A stretch of 64,000 nt of DNA from Duganella dendranthematis (GTDB lineage Bacteria; Pseudomonadota; Gammaproteobacteria; Burkholderiales; Burkholderiaceae_D), in assembly GCF_012849375.1 (NCBI RefSeq), contig NZ_CP051684.1:5456001-5520000 (forward strand), written 5' to 3'. The notes under the pieces are model-generated. The model was not told the origin of the DNA. It was given only the letters and a program-made list of their open reading frames with translations, and made no database searches. Shown here piece by piece: positions 33,441 to 41,789 of the stretch. A program made the translations under genes and the position numbers. The first letter of the stretch is position 1; each line of letters starts with the position of its first letter.

Positions 33441-34892
33441 CTACTGGACGGCGCTCCTCTTGAGCAGGGCGGCAGCGGCGACACCGCTGCGCACGGCCGC
33501 TTCCAGCGTGGCCGGGTAGGTTTGGGCGGGATTGGCGGCGGCGGTGTAGTCGCCGGCCAGCACCAGGCCGGGCAGGCCGCTGTCGTTGCTGGGACGGCGC
33601 AGGCCGGGAGCGCAGGCGTAGGTGGCGCGTTTTTCGGTGATCACTTTGAACCAGTCGGGACGGCCCAGCTCCGGGCGCTGGAAGTCGACCGCCAGCTGTA
33701 CCGCCACTGCTTCCGCCAGCAATTCCTGCGGCTGGGCGGCGGCCGGACCGGAAGCGCTGATGACCACCGCCAGCAGGCCGGCCTGGCTGGCGTCCAGCTG
33801 GCCGCGGTCGAATACGAACTGGCCGTAGTGGTGGTTGTACGGCTCGTCAAGCAGGGCGTAGAACGGCTGCTCCAGTCGGGTGGCGGCGTCGTATTGCAGG
33901 TAGACGGTGGTGATGGCTTCCGGCTCGAACGCTGTCAGCTGGCTGCACAGGGCGGCGGTATCGTGTTCCGGAATATCATGCAGCAGGGCGGCGGCTTGGG
34001 CCGCGCCGGTGGCCAGCACTACGCCGCCGAAATAGGTGCTCCAGGTGCCGCCGACGGCGGCGCCGCTGATGTCCAGCTGCCACAGGCGGCCTTCGATCGA
34101 GTGGACACCCTGCACCTTGGCGCCGCTGCGGACCGTACCGCCGCGCGCTTCGATAAACGCGGCTGCGGCTTCCGGCAGCAGCTTGCTCAGGTCGGTGCGC
34201 GGCAGCAGCATGTCGGAGGCGCGGCGGCGCGCGCCCAGGCTGTCGCGCAGCACGTTGAGGAAGATCTGCGCGGAGGCGCGCTCCGGCGGCGTGTTGAGCG
34301 CGGCAAGGCACAGCGGGCGCCACATCAGTTTGGTCAGACGCGGGGTCTGGTCGAAGCGTTCCAGCAGTTCGCTGACGCTGCAATCGGTGTCCAGCTGCCA
34401 GCCCATCCAGCGCGCGGTGGTCGAGAAGCGGGCCAGGCTGAGCTTGTCCTGCGGCGTCAGTCCCTGGGCCTTGAATAGCGCGGTGGCCAGGTGCAGCGGG
34501 GCCGGTAGCGGCAGTGACGGCGCGGCGAAGTCCATGCCGCCGGTGCCGGGCGGATAGCGCATTTGCAGCGGCAGCGTCAGCAGGGACTGGTCGCGTTCGA
34601 CGCCGGCCAGCTTCATCAGGCGCAAGGTTTCGCTGTAGGCGCCCAGCAGGATGTGCTGGCCGTTGTCGAGGTGGGCACGGTCGGTGTCGACACGGCGGGC
34701 ACGGCCGCCCAGTGTGCGGGCCGCTTCCAGCAGGGTGACCTTGTAGCCGGCCTGGGCCAGTTCGATGGCCGCCGCGCAGCCAGCCCAGCCCGCGCCGATG
34801 ACGGCCACCGAGCGGGCGGTCTGACACGGTTCTGCCTGGCCGCGCTTGTCTGCCGGGGAACCGGCGATAGCGGCGATGTCCGGATCAACCAC
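33441..34892 (-). CDS. hpnE: Hydroxysqualene dehydroxylase
   Basis: This 483-residue FAD enzyme reduces hydroxysqualene to squalene, the third step of the HpnCDE route. The N-terminal FAD loop is VAVIGAGWAGCAAAIELA, followed by GGRARRVD and LDNGQHILLGAY, all typical of HpnE. The C-terminus has LVLAGDYTAAANPAQTYPATLEAAV, the FAD-contact segment. The ATG at 34892 overlaps the hpnD stop by 8 bp, so translation is coupled. No squalene-hopene cyclase gene is in the window. Confidence 0.93.
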   Translation of the reverse strand: MVDPDIAAIAGSPADKRGQAEPCQTARSVAVIGAGWAGCAAAIELAQAGYKVTLLEAARTLGGRARRVDTDRAHLDNGQHILLGAYSETLRLMKLAGVERDQSLLTLPLQMRYPPGTGGMDFAAPSLPLPAPLHLATALFKAQGLTPQDKLSLARFSTTARWMGWQLDTDCSVSELLERFDQTPRLTKLMWRPLCLAALNTPPERASAQIFLNVLRDSLGARRRASDMLLPRTDLSKLLPEAAAAFIEARGGTVRSGAKVQGVHSIEGRLWQLDISGAAVGGTWSTYFGGVVLATGAAQAAALLHDIPEHDTAALCSQLTAFEPEAITTVYLQYDAATRLEQPFYALLDEPYNHHYGQFVFDRGQLDASQAGLLAVVISASGPAAAQPQELLAEAVAVQLAVDFQRPELGRPDWFKVITEKRATYACAPGLRRPSNDSGLPGLVLAGDYTAAANPAQTYPATLEAAVRSGVAAAALLKRSAVQ

Positions 34893-35718
34893 GGATATAC
34901 GTTTTCCATGCCAGCCACAGCTTTCGCAGCGGCGTCAGCGAGATGCGGTGTTGCAGCACGTGATAGCCGTCGTCTTCCACTTCGGTCAGCAGGGTGCGGT
35001 AGATGGCCGCCATCATCAGGCCGGGGCGCTGGGCGCGGCGGTCTTCTTTCGGCAGCAGCGCGAAGGCTTCGTCGTAGACGGTTTGCGCGCGGGCGATCTG
35101 GAACGCCATCAGCTTTTCAAACTTGTCGCTGTGCTTGGCGTTGATGATGTCGGCGGCGGTGACGTTGAATTGCTGCAGCTCGTTGATCGGCAGGTAGATG
35201 CGGCCCTTGCGCGCGTCTTCGCCGACGTCGCGGATGATGTTGGTCAGCTGGAAGGCCAGGCCGAGTTTCTCGGCGAATTGCAGCGTTTGCGGATTGGTCA
35301 CGCCGAAGATGCTGGCCGACAGGATGCCGACCACGCTGGCCACATGCCAGCAGTATTTATTGAGCGCCGGGAAGTCGAGGTAGCGGGTCTGGTTCAGGTC
35401 CATCTCCATGCCGTCGATGATGGCCTGGAAGTGCTCCTGCTTCAGGTCGTACGGCTGCAAGTGCGGCGCAAGCGCCTGCGTGACCGGGTGCGACTGGGTG
35501 CCGGCATACATGTCGCCGATTTCCTTGCGCCACCAGGCCAGCTTGATGCGGGCGATCGATTCGTCGGTGCATTCATCCACCGTATCGTCGACTTCGCGGC
35601 AGAACGCGTACAGGGCGGTAATGGCGCGGCGACGCTCCGGCGGCAGGAACAGGAAGCTGTAGTAAAAACTGGAGCCGCTTTGGGCGGTCTTTTGCTGGCA
35701 GTAGTCGTCGGGAGACAT
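34885..35718 (-). CDS. hpnD: Presqualene diphosphate synthase
   Basis: This 277-residue enzyme condenses two farnesyl diphosphates into presqualene diphosphate. Two Asp-rich magnesium motifs are visible: CREVDDTVDE and IIRDVGEDARKGRIYLP. The N-terminal SSFYYSFLFLPPERRRAITALY is typical of HpnD. It overlaps hpnE by 8 bp. hpnC lies further upstream on the same strand, separated by a gene on the opposite strand. Confidence 0.94.
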   Translation of the reverse strand: MSPDDYCQQKTAQSGSSFYYSFLFLPPERRRAITALYAFCREVDDTVDECTDESIARIKLAWWRKEIGDMYAGTQSHPVTQALAPHLQPYDLKQEHFQAIIDGMEMDLNQTRYLDFPALNKYCWHVASVVGILSASIFGVTNPQTLQFAEKLGLAFQLTNIIRDVGEDARKGRIYLPINELQQFNVTAADIINAKHSDKFEKLMAFQIARAQTVYDEAFALLPKEDRRAQRPGLMMAAIYRTLLTEVEDDGYHVLQHRISLTPLRKLWLAWKTYIRG

Positions 35719-35837
35719 GGATAAAAAAGCAAGAAGCTGTTCGAAGCCGCTATTCTATAGGAAGGGGCAACAGCGTGGTCTGCAACTTAAGGCGTTTTGC
35801 GGATACAATATGTTACCTTTGTCGGAGTTGCTTACGT

Positions 35838-36248
35838 ATGAAACACCAGATTGTTGCAGCCTTGTTCGTCATTCCAGCCCTTGCTGGGTGCCAGGGCTCG
35901 TCTGCGGACGATACGGCGCCCATGAAATCGGCCACTTATTACATGCAGAATTTGGCGGAGGCGCGCGAAGTGGCGGGCCGCTGCAAGTTGCTGGATCAGC
36001 AGAAACTGAGCACGCTGAGCGCCGGCGATTACCAGGAATGGCAGATTTCCAATGAGGGCGTGAATTGCCAGACGGCGTTGTCGGTGTCGGAAGCGGCGTC
36101 GGTGCGCGAGTTGGTGTTGAAGCAATCCAAGCCGTCGGTGCCGGTAGCAACGCCCAAGGTGTCGGCCCCGCCATCCTCCGCTGTGCCGTCCTTGCGCGAT
36201 CGTAACGACCAGAAAATCAGCTCGTCCCGGACGCTAGCTCCCGTTTGA
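35838..36248 (+). CDS. EexN-like small lipoprotein
   Basis: This 136-residue lipoprotein has lipobox ALAGC, placing the lipidated Cys near residue 18. The mature part has the pattern SATYYMQNLAEAREVAGRCK, followed by CQTALSVSEAA. This YY-N-EA-C-C pattern resembles EexN, the entry-exclusion lipoproteins of conjugative plasmids, also found alone on many chromosomes. A Pro/Ser/Ala-rich tail follows. ATG 35838 is chosen as the start of the signal peptide, with GGAG upstream. It lies opposite to hpnD and hpnC and separates them. There is no conjugation gene nearby, so entry exclusion is not claimed. Confidence 0.7.
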   Translation: MKHQIVAALFVIPALAGCQGSSADDTAPMKSATYYMQNLAEAREVAGRCKLLDQQKLSTLSAGDYQEWQISNEGVNCQTALSVSEAASVRELVLKQSKPSVPVATPKVSAPPSSAVPSLRDRNDQKISSSRTLAPV

Positions 36249-36314
36249 CGCTGTCGCGTTCCGCTTCTGTCCGCTCATCATAAGCGTCTCGCCAGCGGCG
36301 TCAATTGAGGGGTG

Positions 36315-37157
36315 TCAAGCGGTGCGGAGCACGGCTTTCAGGCGTTTCTTCATACGCAGCGAGGCCCACAAAATGCCCATCCAGTCACGCTTGCTCAGCT
36401 TGGGGCGGTGCAGGAAGACGTCATACTCGGCCGCCTCGATCGCGTCCAGGATACGCAGGCCGCCTTGCACCACCATGCGCAGCTCGAAGCCGATGCGGCC
36501 CGGCAGGCGCAAGGCCAGCGGTGCGCCACTCAGCAGCAGCTGGCGCGCCCGGTCCACTTCGAACCGCATCAGCGAGCGCCAGCGTGGACGCGCACTGGCA
36601 TGATCGAGCGCCGCCGGCGAAATCGCATAGCGGTTCAGATCTTCCAGCGGAATATAAATGCGCTCCTTGTGCAGATCAATCGCCACATCCTGCAGGAAAT
36701 TGATTAGCTGTAAGGCGGTGCAGATCGCATCCGAATCCCGCACATTTTCCTCATCAGCCGCGCCGTACAGGTGCAGCATCAGCACGCCGACCGGATTGGC
36801 CGAACGGGCGCAATAATCCAGCAGCGCGTCATAGGTCTGATAGCGCGATACCAATACATCTTGCTTGAAGGCCGACAGCAAATCGTACATAGGCTTGAGC
36901 GGCAATTCGAATTCCCGCACCACCTGCGCCAGACGCTCGAACATCGGTTGATGATCGGTACCGCCTTGCTCAATGCGGGCCAGCGCGTCTTCGTAGGCGG
37001 TCAGCGCCGCTAGCCGTTCTTCGGGCGCGGCATCGCCCTCGTCGGCCAGGTCGTCGGCGCTACGGGCGAAGGCATAGATGGCTTCCACCGCCGGGCGCAA
37101 ACGCTTGGGCAACAAAATCGAGGCGACAGGGAAGTTTTCGTAGTGATCAACCGGCAT
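36315..37157 (-). CDS. hpnC: Hydroxysqualene synthase
   Basis: This 280-residue enzyme converts presqualene diphosphate to hydroxysqualene. Asp-rich motifs ARSADDLADE and FLQDVAIDLHKERIYIP are present. The start MPVDHYENFPVAS with LLPKRLRPAVEAIYAFAR is typical of HpnC. It is normally directly followed by hpnD and hpnE. Here a 136-residue lipoprotein gene on the other strand lies between, so it may need its own transcript end. It is divergent from the RND efflux operon. Confidence 0.93.
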   Translation of the reverse strand: MPVDHYENFPVASILLPKRLRPAVEAIYAFARSADDLADEGDAAPEERLAALTAYEDALARIEQGGTDHQPMFERLAQVVREFELPLKPMYDLLSAFKQDVLVSRYQTYDALLDYCARSANPVGVLMLHLYGAADEENVRDSDAICTALQLINFLQDVAIDLHKERIYIPLEDLNRYAISPAALDHASARPRWRSLMRFEVDRARQLLLSGAPLALRLPGRIGFELRMVVQGGLRILDAIEAAEYDVFLHRPKLSKRDWMGILWASLRMKKRLKAVLRTA

Positions 37158-37258
37158 AGAGCGGAGCGAGCGGCAGTTGCCGGGTAGGGTTTCCAGCGCG
37201 TAATGGTAGTGCCATCATGAAATAAGAGCAAGGTCAAAATTAATGACGCCCCGGTCAT

Positions 37259-37292
37259 TTGCAAACGAAGTTATTCGGCTTATAATTTATAA
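37259..37292 (+). promoter_or_regulatory. Sigma-70 promoter of the RND efflux operon with overlapping palindrome
   Basis: TTGCAA (37259-37264), a 16-base spacer and a perfect TATAAT (37281-37286) form a good promoter. The -10 is inside TTATAA-T-TTATAA (37280-37292), a palindrome that could be bound by a repressor. No regulator gene is adjacent. Confidence 0.55.
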
Positions 37293-37323
37293 ATAACTTG
37301 ATAGTCATTAAAAGGAAGCCGCT

Positions 37324-38412
37324 GTGTTCACTTTGAAGAATATGCTGGTCGCCACCTCGGCGCTGGTGCTGCTTGGGGCCTGCTCAAAGCACGAGGAGAA
37401 AACCGAAGACATCCGCCCGGTGCGCGCCATGCTGCTCGCAAGCAGCGACATTGACGTGAATGCCGAGTTTTCCGGCGAAGTGCGGGCGCGGGTGGAATCG
37501 CGCCTCGGCTTCCGCGTCGGTGGCAAGATCGTCAACCGCAAGGTGGACGTTGGCACGCTGGTGAAAAAAGGCCAGGTGCTGATGCAGCTTGACCCGCAGG
37601 ACTTGCAGTTGTCGCAAGCCCAGGCGCTGGCCAATCTGCGCGCCGCTGAAACCAACCGCGACTTGGCCAAGGCCGATCTCAAACGCTACCAGGAACTGGT
37701 CAGCAAGAGTTTCGTCAGCCAATCCGTTCTGGATGGCAAAGACTCGACCTTCAAGGCGGCGCAGGCCAATGTGGATGCATCGCAGGCGGCGTATCGCGGC
37801 CAGTCCAACCAAGCGGCCTACGCGGCATTGGTGTCGGATGTTGACGGCGTGGTGACGGAAGTCGACGCCGAAATCGGCCAGGTGGTGGCGGCCGGCACGC
37901 CGGTGGTGCGGGTGGCCAAGGCGGGCGAGAAGGAAATCGTCATCGGTTTGCCAGAGGACAAGGTCGACGTGCTGCGCCGCGTGGCGGACGTGCAGGTGCG
38001 TCTGTGGGCCGATCCGAAAAACACCGTGCCCGGCAAGATCCGCGAAATTTCGCCGGTGGCCGATCCCTCGACCCGCACCTACACCGTCAAAGTGTCGATT
38101 CCCGATTCGCTGGCCGAGGCCAAGCTGGGCATGACCGCCGTGGTGCAGTTTGCCTCCAAGACGCCGACGCCACAGATCAAGGTGCCGCTGACGGCGCTGT
38201 TCCACGAAAAATCGCAGACTTCTGTCTGGCTGGTGGAGCAGGGCGCCGTCAAGCTGGTGCCGGTGAGCATTGGCGGCGTGGCCGGCAACGATATCGTGCT
38301 GGCCAGCGGCGTCAAGCCGGGCCAGACCGTGGTAACAGCCGGCGTCAACCTGCTGAAGCCGGGCCAGAAAGTGACCATCCTCGGCAATGACCTGCCAAAG
38401 GCGGCCAAATGA
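37324..38412 (+). CDS. RND efflux periplasmic adaptor (membrane fusion) lipoprotein
   Basis: This 362-residue protein links an RND pump to an outer membrane channel. The signal peptide ends in lipobox LLGAC (Cys20). Next come a barrel-sandwich/lipoyl half (FSGEVRARVESRLGFRVGGK), a coiled-coil hairpin (about 95-160, QAQALANLRAAETNRDLAKA) and the second lipoyl half (DGVVTEVDAEIGQVVAAG). Beta-barrel and membrane-proximal domains complete it. The start is GTG 37324, supported by AGGAAG five bases upstream; the next ATG would cut into the signal peptide. The stop overlaps the pump start (ATGA). Confidence 0.92.
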   Translation: MFTLKNMLVATSALVLLGACSKHEEKTEDIRPVRAMLLASSDIDVNAEFSGEVRARVESRLGFRVGGKIVNRKVDVGTLVKKGQVLMQLDPQDLQLSQAQALANLRAAETNRDLAKADLKRYQELVSKSFVSQSVLDGKDSTFKAAQANVDASQAAYRGQSNQAAYAALVSDVDGVVTEVDAEIGQVVAAGTPVVRVAKAGEKEIVIGLPEDKVDVLRRVADVQVRLWADPKNTVPGKIREISPVADPSTRTYTVKVSIPDSLAEAKLGMTAVVQFASKTPTPQIKVPLTALFHEKSQTSVWLVEQGAVKLVPVSIGGVAGNDIVLASGVKPGQTVVTAGVNLLKPGQKVTILGNDLPKAAK

Positions 38413-41400
38413 AGGAAGGATTCAACCTCTCACGCTGGGCACTGGAGCACATCCCGCTGACGCGTTACCTGATTGCGGTATTGCTGATTGGCGGCTTCCT
38501 CAGCTACAGCAATCTCGGCCAGGATGAAGATCCGCCGTTCACCTTCCGCGCGATGGTGGTGCGCGCCAACTGGCCAGGCGCGACCGCCTTGCAGATGGCC
38601 GAGCAGGTTACCGACAAGCTGGAAAAGAAGCTGCAGGAAACGCCGGGCATTGATGAGATCTCCAGCTATTCCAAGCCAGGCGAGACCACCATCATCCTCA
38701 AGCTGCGCGAATCGACGCCGCCCAAGAGCGTGGCGGATGCCTGGTATCAGGTGCGCAAGAAGATCAGCGATATCCAGTTGACGCTGCCTTCCGGCGTGCA
38801 GGGACCGTTCTTCAACGATGAATTCGGCGATACCTACGGTTCGATTTTCGCGCTTTCCGGCGACGGCTTTACCTATGCCGAAATGAAGGATTACGCGGAT
38901 TTCGTGCGCCAGCAAATGCTGGGTGTGCCGCTGGTGTCCAAGGTGGAATTGTTTGGCGTGCAGGATGAAAAGATCAACATCGAATTCTCGCACCAGAAGT
39001 TTGCCCAGCTGGGCATTCCGATCGAAACCATCGCCAACCAGATCGCCACGCAGAACTCGGTGGAGGCGACCGGCGTGCTGGTGACGCCGACCGACAACCT
39101 GCAAGTGCGCGTGACCGGTGCGCTAAAGACTGTCAAGGACCTGGCGGACCTTGAGTTGCGCGCCAACGGCACGACTTTCCGTCTGGGCGACTTTGCCACC
39201 ATCAAGCGTGAATACCAGGACCCGCCGGGCAACAAGATGCGTTTTAATGGCAAGGAAGTGATCGGCCTGGGCGTGTCGATGGAGAAGGGCGGCAACATCA
39301 TCGAGCTGGGCAAGCACATGGAGAAAACCGTGCGCATGCTGAAGGCCAAGCTGCCGGTTGGCATCGAGCTGGAGCGCGTGTCGGACCAGCCGGAGGCGGT
39401 CAAGGCTTCCGTAGGCGAATTCGTCCACACGCTGATCGAAGCGGTGCTGATCGTGCTGGGCGTCAGCTTTGTCGCGCTGGGCCTGCATAGCAAGCCGAAA
39501 CTGCGGCTGGACGTGCGTCCCGGCCTGGTGGTGGCGCTGAGTATTCCGCTGGTGCTATCGGTCACTTTCCTGTTCATGCGGGTGCTGGACATTGACCTGC
39601 ACAAGATTTCGCTGGGGGCGCTGATCATCGCGCTGGGCCTGCTGGTGGACGACGCCATCATCGCCGTCGAAATGATGGTGCGCAAGATGGAGGAGGGCAT
39701 GTCGCGCTTCGACGCCGCCACTTTCGCCTATAAATCCACGGCGATTCCTATGCTGACCGGCACCTTGATCACGGTGGCGGGCTTCCTGCCTATCGGCCTG
39801 GCTAAATCGGCCGCCGGGGAGTACACCTTCTCGCTGTTCTCGGTCAACGCGCTGGCACTGGTGATTTCGTGGGTGGTGGCGGTGACGTTCACGCCTTACC
39901 TCGGCTACGTGCTGCTGAAGGTGAAGCCGCACGCAGAAGGCGGCGGGGAGCACGAGCTGTTCGATACGCCGGGCTTCCGCAAGTTCCGCGCGCTGGTCAA
40001 CTGGTGCGTGGAGTACCGCTGGATCACCATTGCCGCAACTCTGGCGGTGTTTGCGCTGGGCGTGTACGGTTTCAAATTCATCGAGAAGCAATTCTTCCCG
40101 GACTCCAGCCGTCCCGAGCTGATGGTGGAGCTGTGGACGCCGGAAGGCACGACCTTTACCGCCAACGAGGCGCAGGTGAAGAAATTTGAAGCCTTCATCC
40201 GCAAGCAGGACGGCGTGGTCAGCGTGACCAGCTATGTCGGCACCGGTTCGCCGCGTTTCTACCTGCCGCTGGACCAGATTTTCCCGCAGACCAACGTGTC
40301 GCAGATCGTGGTGCTGCCGAAAGACCTAAAGGCGCGCGCTGAATTGCGCGACAAGATCGTCGACGTCTTCAAGCATGATTTCCCGGAAGTGCGCGGCCGC
40401 GTCAAGCTGCTGCCGAACGGGCCGCCGGTGCCGTATCCGGTGCAGTTCCGCGTCACCGGCACCGAGGTGGCTAAGGTGCGGGCGATTGCCGACCAGGTCA
40501 AGGACATCATGCGCGCCAATCCGAATACGATCGGTGTCAACGACAACTGGAATGAATCGATCAAGGTACTGCGGCTGGACCTGGATCAGGACAAGATGCG
40601 GGCGCTGAGCGTGACGTCGCAAACGGTGATGCGCGCTGCTAACACCATCCTGTCCGGCACCAAGATCGGCCAGTTCCGTGAAGGCATCCAGCTGATCGAC
40701 ATCCAGATCCGCCAGCCACTCGATGAGCGCTCGACCATTTCGGTGCTGAACGACACCAATATCCCGACTGCCAGCGGCAAGTCGGTGCCGATCAGCCAGC
40801 TGGCGCGCGCGCACTTCGTGTGGGAGCCGGGCGTGGTGTGGCGGGAAGGGCGCGACTGGGCGATTACCGTGCAGTCGGACGTGGGCGACCATATCCAGGG
40901 GCCAACCGTCTCGGGCCAGATCGAGCCGCAGCTGAAGGCGCTGCGCGATGCGCTGCCGGCCGGCTACGCGATCACCGTGAAAGGCGCGGCCTCGGATAGT
41001 GGCGCGGCGGAAGCGTCGATTGCGGCCAACCTGCCGCTGGCGATCTTCCTGATCTTCACGCTGCTGATGTTGCAACTGCATAGCTTCTCGCGGGCACTGC
41101 TGGTGTTCCTGACCGGGCCGCTGGGCGTGGCGGGGGCGGCGATGGCGCTGCTGTTGCTGGGACGGCCGCTGGGCTTCGTGGCCAACCTGGGCATCATCGC
41201 GCTGTTTGGAATGATCATCCGTAATTCGGTGATCCTGGTCGACCAGATCGAGCAGGACATCAAGGCCGGCCACGATCCGTGGACCGCGATCGTGGAATCG
41301 GCGGTGCGCCGCTGCCGTCCGATTATCCTGACGGCCGCCGCTGCCGCGCTGGCGATGATCCCTCTATCGCGTTCCGTCTTCTGGGGACCAATGGCGGTGG

Positions 41401-41510
41401 CGATTATGGGCGGGCTTATTTTGGCGACGGCGCTGACTTTATTGTTCCTTCCGGCGCTGTATGCGGCCTGGTTTAGAGTTAAAAAGCCTCTAAAACAGGC
41501 AAATAATTAG
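38409..41510 (+). CDS. RND family efflux pump, inner membrane subunit
   Basis: This 1033-residue transporter of the AcrB/HAE type exports toxic compounds using the proton gradient. Two repeats of one plus five membrane helices flank two large periplasmic loops. The proton-relay Asp pair is in LGLLVDDAIIAVEMM (helix 4), and the second half has the matching GMIIRNSVILVDQIEQD. The N-terminus LSRWALEHIPLTRYLIAVLL lies close to the MexK/TriC-like or VexF-like subgroup rather than AcrB itself. No outer membrane factor gene follows, so it must borrow a TolC-type channel encoded elsewhere. The substrate cannot be read from the sequence. Confidence 0.93.
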   Translation: MKEGFNLSRWALEHIPLTRYLIAVLLIGGFLSYSNLGQDEDPPFTFRAMVVRANWPGATALQMAEQVTDKLEKKLQETPGIDEISSYSKPGETTIILKLRESTPPKSVADAWYQVRKKISDIQLTLPSGVQGPFFNDEFGDTYGSIFALSGDGFTYAEMKDYADFVRQQMLGVPLVSKVELFGVQDEKINIEFSHQKFAQLGIPIETIANQIATQNSVEATGVLVTPTDNLQVRVTGALKTVKDLADLELRANGTTFRLGDFATIKREYQDPPGNKMRFNGKEVIGLGVSMEKGGNIIELGKHMEKTVRMLKAKLPVGIELERVSDQPEAVKASVGEFVHTLIEAVLIVLGVSFVALGLHSKPKLRLDVRPGLVVALSIPLVLSVTFLFMRVLDIDLHKISLGALIIALGLLVDDAIIAVEMMVRKMEEGMSRFDAATFAYKSTAIPMLTGTLITVAGFLPIGLAKSAAGEYTFSLFSVNALALVISWVVAVTFTPYLGYVLLKVKPHAEGGGEHELFDTPGFRKFRALVNWCVEYRWITIAATLAVFALGVYGFKFIEKQFFPDSSRPELMVELWTPEGTTFTANEAQVKKFEAFIRKQDGVVSVTSYVGTGSPRFYLPLDQIFPQTNVSQIVVLPKDLKARAELRDKIVDVFKHDFPEVRGRVKLLPNGPPVPYPVQFRVTGTEVAKVRAIADQVKDIMRANPNTIGVNDNWNESIKVLRLDLDQDKMRALSVTSQTVMRAANTILSGTKIGQFREGIQLIDIQIRQPLDERSTISVLNDTNIPTASGKSVPISQLARAHFVWEPGVVWREGRDWAITVQSDVGDHIQGPTVSGQIEPQLKALRDALPAGYAITVKGAASDSGAAEASIAANLPLAIFLIFTLLMLQLHSFSRALLVFLTGPLGVAGAAMALLLLGRPLGFVANLGIIALFGMIIRNSVILVDQIEQDIKAGHDPWTAIVESAVRRCRPIILTAAAAALAMIPLSRSVFWGPMAVAIMGGLILATALTLLFLPALYAAWFRVKKPLKQANN

Positions 41511-41517
41511 AAATTTG

Positions 41518-41560
41518 CGCGGAATGTTGGCGACATACTAAAAATCGTCACCATTCCGCG
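41518..41560. other. Nine-bp inverted repeat after the RND pump gene
   Basis: CGCGGAATG (41518-41526) and CATTCCGCG (41552-41560) flank a 25-base loop, with extra pairing inside (GGCGA with TCGTC). No T run follows on either strand, so it is not a classical intrinsic terminator. It may still be a transcript end structure. Confidence 0.5.
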
Positions 41561-41618
41561 AAAAACCCGTTAAAATACCGCGTTGAAGTTGAAAGCTCCT
41601 GCATCAAAGAGCGGGAAT

Positions 41619-41656
41619 AGGGCGACCGTTTTCACTTACGGATCGCCCTTTGCTTT
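41619..41656 (+). terminator. Terminator-like hairpin before tRNA-Leu
   Basis: AGGGCGACCG (41619-41628) pairs with CGG-A-TCGCCCT (41639-41649, one bulged A), followed by TTGCTTTT. It lies 15 bases before the tRNA-Leu gene and could end read-through from the RND side or a short leader. Confidence 0.5.
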
Positions 41657-41670
41657 TGTGCACACATGCC

Positions 41671-41757
41671 GCGAGGATGGCGAAATTGGTAGACGCACCA
41701 GGTTTAGGTCCTGACGCCAGCAATGGTGTGGGGGTTCGAGTCCCCCTCCTCGCACCA
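41671..41757 (+). tRNA. tRNA-Leu (anticodon UAG)
   Basis: This cloverleaf has acceptor stem GCGAGGA/TCCTCGC, a D arm with GGCGAAATTGGTAGACGC, anticodon TAG at 41705-41707 in loop TTTAGGT, a long class II variable arm, and T arm GGGGGTTCGAGTCCCCC. ACCA is encoded at the end. It sits 32 bp before tig, the usual order in this group. Confidence 0.97.
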
Positions 41758-41789
41758 ACTGTACTTTTTATTTTTTGGACGATTTTTAC

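Noticed and set aside
35838..36248. EexN-like gene considered as evidence of a conjugative element
   Set aside because: No transfer, partition or integrase gene is nearby, and EexN-like lipoproteins occur alone on chromosomes.
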